DNA of 64,000 nt from JAWVFM01 sp963771655. Its GTDB lineage: Bacteria; Actinomycetota; Thermoleophilia; Solirubrobacterales; 70-9. The translations under genes and the position numbers were made by a program. Position 1 is the first letter of the stretch, and every line of letters starts with the position of its first letter. The notes below the pieces were generated by a model. That model searched no databases and was not told the origin of the DNA. It saw nothing but the letters and a program-made list of their open reading frames with translations. Where the stretch lies: positions 4,331-68,330 of the forward strand of contig CAVYUG010000014.1 of the NCBI GenBank assembly GCA_963771655.1. The letters run 5' to 3'. Shown one piece after another: positions 52,333 through 60,227 of the stretch.

Positions 52333-52422
52333 GGAGAGGTGGCCGAGTGGCTGAAGGCACTCGCCTGCTAAGCGAGTAGGGGGCGACAAGCTCTCTCGAG
52401 GGTTCGAATCCCTCCCTCTCCG
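52333..52422 (+). tRNA. tRNA-Ser (anticodon GCT)
   Basis: 90-nt class II tRNA: acceptor GGAGAGG/CCTCTCC, discriminator G, anticodon loop CTGCTAA, long variable arm, T-arm GGGTTCGAATCCC. CCA not encoded. Confidence 0.95.
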
Positions 52423-52603
52423 CTTGGAACCTGGCGCGTACGTGAGCGTCTGTGACGCGTGGGTACCCCGGGCGGCGGCCGAACCGCTGGTGTTCCTCAT
52501 CCTCGAAGCGGTGGGCACCGGGAAACCTGCAACCCACGCGGCGGAGGAGATCGATGGTCGTCTGCGCGCGGACCTCGGCCAGGGATGGACCGGCGATGTG
52601 GCG

Positions 52604-53524
52604 ATGATTGCGCGTGGAATCCGCCGCGTCCGCGCTAAGAGGCGCGCGGATCGGGCGCTTCGGTGGCTCGGCCCCCGCCTCGCAAGGCGGATGCCCGCAT
52701 CTTTTCGAGGGTCCCTTGCAGGGATCTACCGACCGCTCGCTCGCCATCTCGCGGCGGCCGGTTGCCGTCGAAGATACGGGCGCCGGTTCGTTTCGAAGAT
52801 CGACGAGGAGGACGACCTGCTGCACTACGGGCTCGACGTCGCGCGGGCCACCGAGCCCGCGTTCCGCTATTACCGCGCGGCGGAGAGCTACTTCGGGGGT
52901 GGTGAATGGAACGCGACCCAAGTGGTGGACACTTTCGCCGACGTTGGCTGCTCGCTTCACGGGGCCGGAACCTTCCTCGAGTTCGCGTGTGGGTATGGGC
53001 GGCTGACGCGTCACTTCGTCTACCTGATCGGGCCCTCGAAGATCACGGTGTCCGACATCGACCGTCGTGCGGTCGACTTCGTGACGACGAAGCTTGGAGT
53101 GCGAGGGTTCCCCTCGGCGCGAACGCCTGAAGAGCTGACCCACGATGCCCGGTACGACGTGATCGCGGTGATCTCGCTGTTCAGCCACCTTCCGATGGAG
53201 CACTGGGGCCCCTGGCTCAGGCGAATGAGCCAAATGCTCAACGCGGGTGGGTTCATGCTGTTTTCGGTGCTCGGCATGCACGCGTGGGACATCAACGTCA
53301 CCGACGCTCGCAAGGAGGCTTTCCAGGTCAAGGCGGACGGGTTCCTCTACGGAGAGTGGAACGAGACGCGCGGGCGCCTGAGCACGGAGGACTATGGGAT
53401 GTCGTATGTGAGCGAGCGCTTCGTGGAGCGGCTGGTTGCAGACAACTTCGCGGGTCGCGTCGTCAAATCGGCGCCCCGAGGATTGAACGACTTCCAGGAC
53501 GTATATGTGCTCCAGGCCAGCTGA
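52604..53524 (+). CDS. SAM-dependent methyltransferase, class I
   Basis: 306 residues from ATG 52604; the frame is open from TTG 52424, directly after the tRNA, but that part has no conserved look. An Arg-rich N-terminus leads to FLEFACGYGRLTRHFVYL (motif I, nearly GxGxG), VSDIDRRAVDF (motif II Asp) and YDVIAVISLFSHLPMEHWG (motif IV). Substrate unknown. GC content and codon use dip slightly compared with neighbours, and it stands beside a tRNA, so recent transfer is possible. Confidence 0.8.
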   Translation: MIARGIRRVRAKRRADRALRWLGPRLARRMPASFRGSLAGIYRPLARHLAAAGCRRRYGRRFVSKIDEEDDLLHYGLDVARATEPAFRYYRAAESYFGGGEWNATQVVDTFADVGCSLHGAGTFLEFACGYGRLTRHFVYLIGPSKITVSDIDRRAVDFVTTKLGVRGFPSARTPEELTHDARYDVIAVISLFSHLPMEHWGPWLRRMSQMLNAGGFMLFSVLGMHAWDINVTDARKEAFQVKADGFLYGEWNETRGRLSTEDYGMSYVSERFVERLVADNFAGRVVKSAPRGLNDFQDVYVLQAS

Positions 53525-53561
53525 ATCAAGTCAGGACGAACGGACGCCGAGGAATACGACG

Positions 53562-54514
53562 ATGGCGCCGCGAATTCTCACGGCCGCCGTTGCCGCCCTA
53601 GCCGCCCTCTCGCTCGCATCATGCGGCGGCGACACCGAGGCGACGGCCACGCCTCCGAAGCCCCGGGTCGCCGAGCGTCCGGCCAGCCGACACCAGGCCC
53701 CGCAGCCTCCGGCGAGCCGGCAGCCGGCCCGGCAGCGTCCCGCGAGCCAACACCGGGCCCCGCAGCCTCCGGCGACCAAAACCGGGGCTCGCAGCCTCCG
53801 GCGAGCCGGCACCGGGCGCGGCGTCCGGCGAGCCGGCGTCCGGCCCGGCTGCGATCGGCGAATCGCGACTCGGTTGCCGCCAGGCCACGCCGAGGCCCGA
53901 GCCTCTCTGTGCCCCGTGGCGGCTACCCCGTCCTCTACGTGCGGGCGGGACGGCACGTCGCCCTGCGCACCGGCCCCCGCGGCCGCCTGGTCCACCGGGT
54001 GGGCGGCCGCACGATCTTCGGGTCGCCCACGGCGCTCTCGGTAGTGCGCAGCACGCGGCACTGGGCGGGTGTGACGACGCCCTACCTCGCGAACGACCAG
54101 CTCGCCTGGGTGAAGCTCGACCGCCGTCGACTCGCCGCGTCGTCGACGCGCCTCGCGATCGCGGTGAGCCTCTCGACCCGCCGCGCGGAGCTGATCGACG
54201 GGCACACCGTCCTGCGCCGCTTCGCGGTCACGGTCGGGGCGGCGGGGTCGACCACCCCAACCGGGCGCTTCGCGGTCACCGATACCTTCCGCGGCGGGCT
54301 CAATCCGGCCTACGGCTGCTGCGCGCTCGCGCTCACGGCCCGCCAGCCGAATCTGCCGTCCGGCTGGCTCGGGGGGAGCCGGGTCGCGATCCACGGCACC
54401 TATGGGCCGGTCGGGTACGCCGTCTCACACGGCTGCATCCGGGCCGAGAACGCCGACGTTTCCGCGCTGGTGGCCCACGTGCCCGTGGGCACGCCGGTCT
54501 TCATCGAGGCCTAG
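53562..54514 (+). CDS. L,D-transpeptidase (YkuD) lipoprotein, split by a one-base frameshift
   Basis: ATG 53562 encodes a lipoprotein signal with lipobox LASC (residues ~22-25), then a Pro/Arg/Gln-rich linker. Up to about 53786 (AAAACCGGGG) the linker is in one frame; beyond it the same QPPASR-type pattern continues in another frame that leads to the catalytic domain. There, VAIHGTYG and VSHGCIRAENADV give the YkuD His and Cys. Restoring one base in the G-run gives a protein of about 317 residues. It cross-links peptidoglycan or attaches proteins to it outside the membrane. Overlaps the convergent WS/DGAT by 4 bp. Confidence 0.8.
53683..53782 (+). repeat. 60-nt imperfect tandem repeat in the linker
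   Basis: The word GGCCCCGCAGCCTCCGGCGA recurs with a 60-nt period (about 53696 and 53756), coding APQPPA within a 20-residue Pro-rich unit. Confidence 0.65.
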
Positions 54515-55897
54515 CCCGGCCCCACCTGCTCCGCCACCGCCGCCTCGAGGTCGGCCGCGAAGTCGTCGAGGTCCGCGAGCACGTCGCGGTCGCCGGCGAG
54601 GCCGAAGAAGACCCCGCCGTCGTAGCTCAGGACGCCGATCGAGAGCGCCCGGCGCTGGGGCGAGAGGGGCACGAAGGGATGGATCGCGAGGATCCGGCGG
54701 CCCAGCATGTAGAGCGGGAGCTGCGGCCCGGGCACGTTCGAGACGACGAGGTTCCAGGTCAGCGGGCCCGACAGGGCCCCCGCGAGGACGCGGTTGACGG
54801 TGGGCGGGACGAAGCCCGTCGCCTCGATGACGAGCGATGCGGCGCGCGCCTGCTCGGATGCCTTGAGCCGCGTCATCTGCTCGTTGATGAGGCGCAGCCG
54901 CTCCGCGGGGTCGCGCTCGCGCACCGGCAGCGCGACGAAGAGCGTCGCGATCCGGTTGCCGAGCTCGAGCTCCTCGTCGGGCCGGCGAACGCTCACCGGC
55001 ACGAGGGCCACGATGTGCTCGGGGAGCTCCTCGCCGCGCCGGTCGAAGAACCGCGCGAGCCCGCCCGTCACGGCGGCCAGGACGACGTCGTTCACCGTCG
55101 CCGGCCCGTCGGCCCGCGCGGCCTTGAGGGCGTCGAGCCTCGTCTCGCACGAACGCGACCCGGCGGTCGCGGCCGATCTCCTGATTCAGGAACGTCGCGG
55201 GCACCGCCGGCCCGCCCGCCGCGAGACCGGCGAAGCCCTCGGCCGTCCGGCGGAGGCGGTTGGCCGTGCCGCGGGGCATCGTGAGCGCCGACAGCGCCGC
55301 CCTGCGGGCGGTCCGGACCGGCTCGCGGATGCGGTCGGAGGCGGCGCGGACGAACAGCATCTCCGGGCTCGGCTGGTCCGGCTCCCAGGGCTTCGCCGGC
55401 AATTCCATCTCGGTCCCCTCCGGGTTGGGGTCGACGAGGAGGGTCCCGACGTCGAGCGCCGAGACGCCGTCGACCAGCGCGTGGTGCGTCTTGGAGAGGA
55501 TCGCGTGGCGCCCGCCTTCGAGACCCTCGATCAGGTAGATCCGCCAGAGCGGGCGTGAGAAGTCGAGCGGCTGCGAGAAGACCTCGCCGACCAGGTCGCG
55601 AAGCTGCGCCATCGACCCGGGCCGGGGCAGCGCGACGTGCTGGACGTGCCAGCGCAGGTCGAAGCGAGGGTCGTCGCCCCACTCGGGGTTCGAGAGGCCG
55701 AGCGGCACCCGCGTCACCCGCTGGCGGAAGCGCGGCACGAGGTTGAGCCTCGCTTCGACGTGCTCCAGAAGGTCCTCGTAGGGAGCGGGCTCGCCCTCGA
55801 CGATGACCGTGCCGCCGACGTTGACGTGGATCGACCCGCCCTCGGCGAGGAGCGAGGACATGTCCGACGCCGACAGGCGCTGCGGGCGCTCGTTCAC
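54511..55897 (-). CDS. Wax ester synthase/diacylglycerol acyltransferase (WS/DGAT), split by a one-base frameshift
   Basis: GTG 55897 opens NERPQRLSASDMSSLLAEGG. The catalytic HHxxxDG is intact (THHALVDGVS, ~residue 130) and the frame is right up to RRVAFVR (about 55155). From 55150 the coding frame changes by one (TRLDALKAARADGPATVNDV), continues with VNDVVLAAVTGGLARFF and NLVVSNVPGPQLPLYMLG, and stops at 54511. One extra base explains the split. The whole protein would be about 461 residues, normal for the family. It makes triacylglycerol or wax from acyl-CoA, a typical actinobacterial storage route. Confidence 0.85.
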
Positions 55898-55926
55898 GGC
55901 CGCCCGAGCCTATAGTCGGGCGGCCG
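55897..55926. promoter_or_regulatory. Palindromic divergent promoter between WS/DGAT and MDR genes
   Basis: The entire gap is an inverted repeat: CGGCCGCCCGA (55897-55907) and TCGGGCGGCCG (55916-55926) around GCCTATAG. The central TATAGT (55911-55916) is a -10 for the plus gene, 10 nt before ATG 55927; on the other strand TATAGG (55914-55909) is 11 nt before GTG 55897. Confidence 0.5.
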
Positions 55927-56958
55927 ATGAGATCCCTGATCGTCTCGGAGGACCGCGCGGTTGACTGGCACGAGGTCGACGACGCGCGGATCGAGGGGCC
56001 GGGCGAGGCGATCGTCCGTCCGCTCGCCGTCGCCCTGTGCGATCTCGACCGGCCGATCATCGTCGGCGAGGCGCCGGTGCCGCCGCCGGTCGCGATCGGC
56101 CACGAATGCGTTGCCGAGGTGGTCGAGGTGGGGGAGGAGGTCTCGTCGTTCTCCGCCGGCGATCTCGTCGTCGTCCCGTTCCAGATCTCCTGCGGTGCCT
56201 GCGATCGCTGCCGCGCGGGGCTCACCGGCGACTGCCGCGAGGTGCCGCCGGGCTCGATGTACGGCTTCGGCGCCTTCGGCGGTGACTGGGGCGGTCTCGT
56301 CTCCGACCTTGCGCGAGTCCCGTTCGCCGAGGCCATGCTCGTGCCGGTTCCCGACGGGGTCGCACCCGCGACGCTCGCCTCGGCCTCCGACAACCTGCCC
56401 GACGCCTGGCGCACGGTCTCCGGCCCGCTGGCCGAGAACCCCGGCGCCGACGTGCTCGTGATCGGCGGTGGCGCCCCCAGCATCGGCCTCTACGCGGTCG
56501 ACTTCGCGCGAGCGCTCGGCGCCGGCGAGGTGGCCTACGTCGACACCAATCCCGACCGTCTCGCGCTTGCGGCCGAGCTGGGGGCGGAGGCGATCGAGGG
56601 GCTCGACCGCAAGTACAAGCGGCGTCAGATCACCGTCAACGCCACCGCGAGCCATGAGGGACTACACGCTGCGCTTCGCTCGACGGCGCGGGGCGGCGTC
56701 TGCACCAGCGTCGGCATCTACTACGAGGAGATGACCCCGATGCCGGTCCTCGAGATGTACACGGCCGGCGTGCGATTCGTGACCGGCCGCGTCGCCGCCC
56801 GCCCGGTGATCCCGCCGATCCTCGATCTCGTCGCGTCGGGTGACGTCCGACCCGACAAGGTCACGAGCAACGTCGCCGCCTGGGACGAGGCGCCCGAGGC
56901 GGTGCTGGCCGAGGAGACGAAGCTCGTGATCGAGCGGCCCGCCGGCGGCCGTCGGTGA
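55927..56958 (+). CDS. Zinc-dependent MDR alcohol/polyol dehydrogenase
   Basis: 343 residues. Catalytic zinc: C in AVALCDLDRP and GHECVAEV; structural zinc: SCGACDRCRAGLTGDC (four Cys). Rossmann domain with VIGGGAPSIGLYAVDFARAL near residue 180 and VDTNPDRL after it, an Asp that favours NAD. It oxidises an alcohol, sugar or similar compound. The next gene starts inside the stop (GTGA). Confidence 0.88.
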   Translation: MRSLIVSEDRAVDWHEVDDARIEGPGEAIVRPLAVALCDLDRPIIVGEAPVPPPVAIGHECVAEVVEVGEEVSSFSAGDLVVVPFQISCGACDRCRAGLTGDCREVPPGSMYGFGAFGGDWGGLVSDLARVPFAEAMLVPVPDGVAPATLASASDNLPDAWRTVSGPLAENPGADVLVIGGGAPSIGLYAVDFARALGAGEVAYVDTNPDRLALAAELGAEAIEGLDRKYKRRQITVNATASHEGLHAALRSTARGGVCTSVGIYYEEMTPMPVLEMYTAGVRFVTGRVAARPVIPPILDLVASGDVRPDKVTSNVAAWDEAPEAVLAEETKLVIERPAGGRR

Positions 56959-57242
56959 GCGCACGCCGCCTATGGGCGCTCACCTACGACTACGTGCCGG
57001 GCATCCTCGAGCGCCGGGCCCCGCATCGCGAGGCGCACCTGGCTCACGTCGCCGCCTGGCACGAGCGCGGTGACCTCGTCGTCGCCGGTGCCCTCGGTGA
57101 CCCGCCGCGTGGCGCGTTCTTCGCCTTCGAGGTCAGCGGCGCCGAGCGCGTCGAGGAGTTCGTCGGCGCCGACCCCTACGTCGACGCGGGGCTCGTGGCC
57201 GGACGGCGCGTCGAGCCCTGGACGGTGGTGGCCGGGCTCTAG
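56955..57242 (+). CDS. YciI family protein
   Basis: 95 residues from GTG 56955. ALTYDYVPGILERRAPHREAHL with the His expected in YciI, VVAGALGDPPRGAFFAFEV and FVGADPYVDAGLV are typical. A dimeric alpha/beta-barrel fold of unclear enzymatic role. Translation is coupled to the dehydrogenase; its end overlaps the DUF1275 gene by 4 bp. Confidence 0.9.
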   Translation: MSARRLWALTYDYVPGILERRAPHREAHLAHVAAWHERGDLVVAGALGDPPRGAFFAFEVSGAERVEEFVGADPYVDAGLVAGRRVEPWTVVAGL

Positions 57243-57985
57243 CGGGCGTCCGAGGGGTGCGCCCAGGCGGCATCGACCGTGGAGTTCCGGTGCGCGATCA
57301 GCGTGCTTGTGCCCTGAAGCAGCGCCGCCACCGCGATCGGGATCCACAGTTCGGAGTTCATGACGAGGAGGCCGCCGATCAGGGCGCCGAGGAACATCGC
57401 CAGGATCGAGATGAGCCCCCGCCTGATCTCGGCCACGCCGGCGCGGCGCGAGGCCGGGTCGGCCGCCATGCCGGTGATCGTGAGCGTGAGGAGCGTCGTC
57501 CGCAGCCCCGGCACGTTCACACGCCGCACTGCGGCGTTCTGAATCCCCATCGCCATCGCCAGCGGCACGATGAGCGCGTACCGGGCGGCGTCGGTGAGAT
57601 CGTCGCCGACGAAGAGCGCAATGGCGACAGCTCCGATCACAAGGGGCGTCTTCACGAACCCGAAGGCCCGCATCAGCCGGGCGTGGTGCGATCCGGAGCG
57701 GCGGATCAGCCGTCCGGCGCAGACGGCTCCGATGACGAAGGCGGCGAGAGCCGACAGGGAGGCGAGCGCCGAGAGCCCCGGCGCCCCGCCGAGCGCGAAG
57801 CCGACGAACACGACGTTTCCGGTCATGTTCGCGACGAAGACGTGGTCGAGCGCGATGAAGCTCACCGCGTCGACGAGGCCGGCGACGACCGTCAGCAGGA
57901 CGAACATGATCGGCAGCGGCCCGTACTCCTCCCGGGTCCAGGGCCAGGTCGCGAGCTCTTGGATGCGGGCAGCGGCCGCCGTCAA
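57239..57985 (-). CDS. DUF1275 (YoaK) family membrane protein
   Basis: 248 residues, six membrane helices. The family signature GLVDAVSFIALDHVFVANMTGN near residue 36 and GIQNAAVRRVNVPGLRTTLLT in the middle are clear. Function unknown. It starts 86 bp before tRNA-Arg and points away from it. Confidence 0.9.
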   Translation of the reverse strand: MTAAAARIQELATWPWTREEYGPLPIMFVLLTVVAGLVDAVSFIALDHVFVANMTGNVVFVGFALGGAPGLSALASLSALAAFVIGAVCAGRLIRRSGSHHARLMRAFGFVKTPLVIGAVAIALFVGDDLTDAARYALIVPLAMAMGIQNAAVRRVNVPGLRTTLLTLTITGMAADPASRRAGVAEIRRGLISILAMFLGALIGGLLVMNSELWIPIAVAALLQGTSTLIAHRNSTVDAAWAHPSDAR

Positions 57986-58071
57986 CTTCGCGCGAAGTCT
58001 GGCCGACGCCCCGGCGGCTGATCGGCCGTGCGGCCCCTACAATCGCCCGTCCGGGGCTAGGACCCCGTTCC

Positions 58072-58145
58072 GCGCCCGTAGCTCAGCCGGATAGAGCGTC
58101 GGTCTACGAAACCGAAGGTCACAGGTTCGAATCCTGTCGGGCGCG
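58072..58145 (+). tRNA. tRNA-Arg (anticodon ACG)
   Basis: 74-nt tRNA: acceptor GCGCCCG/CGGGCGC, D-arm GCTCAGCCGGATAGAGC, anticodon loop CTACGAA, T-arm ACAGGTTCGAATCCTGT. It forms the left edge of the accessory region and is a typical integration target. Confidence 0.95.
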
Positions 58146-58276
58146 CTCTTAGAAGTCCTGCTCAGGGCTTGGATTGTCGGCTGAGGCGCAGCGGTGCGCG
58201 GAGTCCCGTGGTTCCAACAAGGTTCCAATTCCTGAGCTGAGTAGCTGCGAGCGAGGCGCGGCGTACGGGAGCGACC

Positions 58277-58846
58277 TCAGGCGAGAACTGCCTCGAGCTT
58301 CTCCGGGTCGACCTCGTCGGGCTTCGTTGCCTTGTAGGTATGGCGGCGTCCGTGCTTCGCGCTTGTGTCTGGCTCACGCGTCACTGCGCCGGCTTCCAGG
58401 AGCGCAGAAAGGCGCTGATGCAGGTTGGGAAGCTTTAGCTTGAGCTCGTCGGCGAGGTCAGGCGCATTAAAGGAGCCGAGGCGTTGGGCTGCCTCGAGTG
58501 TCTCCTGAAGCTGACGAGTGCCGCCAAGCAGCTTGATCTGATCGTCCTCAAGTACGGCTAAACGCAGCTGCCGCTTCTCGACGACCAGCGCCAGGCTTTC
58601 GCGGACTTCGTCGCTGAGGCCGGTGATCACGACCACGAGGGACTCGTTTCGATGAAGAAGAGTGGCGACTCTCATGACGACCTCATCGAGGAACGAGGGT
58701 GTCGCGATCTCGACGCCAACAAAGCTGAGTACGAGCCCACCGTTTCTGACGCTGTTCTGCACGCGGTCTGCGGCGTCGCGCCCGCTCGCCCGAGTAGAGA
58801 GCACGGGTCCTATTTCGGCGAGTTTGATGAGTCCCGGCTTCTTCAT
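58277..58846 (-). CDS. STAS-like (DUF4325) domain plus winged-helix protein
   Basis: 189 residues. Residues ~15-110 look like the STAS-like DUF4325 fold (LSTRASGRDAADRVQN, then GLVLSFVGVEIATPSFLDEV). The C-terminal ~75 residues form a winged helix (FNAPDLADELKLKLPNLHQR, LLEAGAVTREPD, HTYKAT). Anti-anti-sigma-like STAS folds often pair with GHKL ATPases, and such a gene lies 43 bp upstream on the same strand. Possible DNA-binding regulator of the ubiquitin-like operon. Lower GC than the core genes. Confidence 0.65.
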   Translation of the reverse strand: MKKPGLIKLAEIGPVLSTRASGRDAADRVQNSVRNGGLVLSFVGVEIATPSFLDEVVMRVATLLHRNESLVVVITGLSDEVRESLALVVEKRQLRLAVLEDDQIKLLGGTRQLQETLEAAQRLGSFNAPDLADELKLKLPNLHQRLSALLEAGAVTREPDTSAKHGRRHTYKATKPDEVDPEKLEAVLA

Positions 58847-58889
58847 TGATCTGTATGAACCATATTCCTAATCGGTGTCTCGCTCCGCT

Positions 58890-59729
58890 TCATGAGCTGT
58901 GGTGGGATCGATCGACCGTGATTCCAGTTCCCCACCCCGGACTGTAGGCAACCTCTCTGGTCTCCCAGCTTCCATCCCATCGTGCAAAGGCGGTGCCGCT
59001 GCGGATCACCATTGAGGCCTCGAAGCCGTGTCTGCGTGCAAGGTCGAGCACGTTGGTGAGCCCGCCGAAGTTGGCGCGGCTCCGGTCGAGGCTCTCGCGC
59101 AGTCGGGCCAGAGAGTGTGCGTTGGTCGCGACGCGCTCGCCGAGGTCGTATACGACAAGCTGGACGTCACGGCTCTCCGCTTCGATTGCGCAGCTGATGA
59201 TCGGCGCGCAGCCGCTATCCGAGGCGTAGGTGAGAGCGTTGTCGAGCAGGGCGACCGCGCTCACAGCGAGGAACTGCGCGTGGGCGACGGCGAGCCGCAG
59301 GTTGCCCAGATGGGAGCTCGACCCGGCAGCGCGGATCGTGCGGCCGATTAGCTCGGCCTCGTCGATGTCGACGACGGCGAGTGCGGGGATCAGGATCCGG
59401 GGGTCACGTCGGGGTACCCGATAGTCGTCGGGCAACGCGCATCGCTCGGGCAGGGCGCCGAGGAGATAGTGGAGGCGCCTTCGACACGCCGGATCGCGGG
59501 GAAACCATGGGCATACCGTGGCGTCGGCGTCGCTGGCCAGGTGGCGCTCGATCACGGCTCGGATCGCGACGGCGGTGAACGCGTCGGCGCCCGTCATCCC
59601 GCGAGCTTCAATGAGGAGCTCCTCCGCGCCGCCGCTCTGGACACCTCGGAGGTCTGGAACGTGGCGCAACGCGTGAGGCCCGACGACGCTGCCGGTGAGG
59701 GATATGGGCTGTTGGTTGACTCCGGTCAT
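58890..59729 (-). CDS. GHKL-type (HATPase) ATP-binding protein
   Basis: 279 residues from ATG 59729; a GTG at 59915 would add 62 residues of unconserved look. The C-terminal part has an N-box-like LAVSAVALLDNALTYASDSG and a G1-like VYDLGERVATNAHSLARL, then SRANFGGLTNVLDLARRHGF as lid/G2 region, as in histidine-kinase-like ATPases. The N-terminal ~110 residues are not recognised (PWFPRDPACRRRL may bind something). No HisKA or membrane part. With the STAS-like/wHTH protein it forms a two-gene unit divergent from the Ubl operon. Confidence 0.6.
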   Translation of the reverse strand: MTGVNQQPISLTGSVVGPHALRHVPDLRGVQSGGAEELLIEARGMTGADAFTAVAIRAVIERHLASDADATVCPWFPRDPACRRRLHYLLGALPERCALPDDYRVPRRDPRILIPALAVVDIDEAELIGRTIRAAGSSSHLGNLRLAVAHAQFLAVSAVALLDNALTYASDSGCAPIISCAIEAESRDVQLVVYDLGERVATNAHSLARLRESLDRSRANFGGLTNVLDLARRHGFEASMVIRSGTAFARWDGSWETREVAYSPGWGTGITVDRSHHSS

Positions 59730-59949
59730 CACGACCGCGATCGACGGACTCTCGGCGAAGTGGTGAGCCACGGACCGGGTTGACCGCACCTCGCGAGTAT
59801 CTCCGCGGGCGAGGATGGAACGCGCCTGTCCGGCCGGCGCGGTCGCACGGCCGCAATGCCGAGCGGCGTGAGTGACGCCACCTGCTTCAGGCCTGCGGGC
59901 AGCGAGCTGGCTCACCCCTTGAGGCCGAGAGTTGCGCTCGGTGGTGCGC

Positions 59950-59981
59950 TATAGTTCAGCAGCATCAATGAAACTATAGAG
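59950..59981. promoter_or_regulatory. Promoter of the ubiquitin-like operon with 8-bp dyad
   Basis: CTATAGTT (59950-59957) and AACTATAG (59973-59980) form a perfect dyad. The second arm contributes TATAGA (59976-59981), a -10 ending 9 nt before ATG 59991, so the mRNA would be leaderless. The first arm offers a -10 in the opposite direction (TATAGC). A regulator binding the dyad would control both sides. Confidence 0.5.
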
Positions 59982-59990
59982 AGACTCGAT

Positions 59991-60227
59991 ATGGACGCTT
60001 CACCGAGCACTAAGCCCCGGACAAAGCTGATCACGATCTTCGTCAACAACCGACCGGTTGAACTCGAGGACCGCCAGGTCACTGGCGCCGAGATCAAGGC
60101 AGCAGCGGAAGTCCCCGCCGACTTCAAGCTCTACAACGCCAAGGGCGAGGAGATCGCCAACGAGGCCACGATCAAGGTGCACCCGAGGGAGAAGCTCACG
60201 GCGATCTCGGGGCAAGACGTTTCGTGA
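59991..60227 (+). CDS. Ubiquitin-like protein, multiubiquitin-domain type
   Basis: 78 residues, one beta-grasp domain: LITIFVNNRPVELEDRQVTG (first hairpin), AEIKAAAEVPADFKLY (helix and strand), IKVHPREKLTAISGQDVS (last strand and tail). The TGAEIKAAA helix start and the ...SGQDVS end are as in single-domain multiubiquitin (Multi_ubiq) proteins that accompany E1, E2 and JAB genes in bacteria. The C-terminus is Ser, not Gly-Gly, and no Gly pair lies near the end. First gene of the operon; its stop overlaps the next start (GTGA). Confidence 0.85.
   Translation: MDASPSTKPRTKLITIFVNNRPVELEDRQVTGAEIKAAAEVPADFKLYNAKGEEIANEATIKVHPREKLTAISGQDVS

Noticed and set aside
52424..52603. TTG start directly after tRNA-Ser for the methyltransferase
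   Set aside because: Would begin two bases after the tRNA and adds 60 residues without conserved character; ATG 52604 fits the fold start better, though without a strong ribosome site.
58146..58276. Right-hand attachment repeat or integrase close to tRNA-Arg
   Set aside because: I looked for a copy of the tRNA 3' end further along the island up to 64000 and for a recombinase motif; neither is visible in the window.
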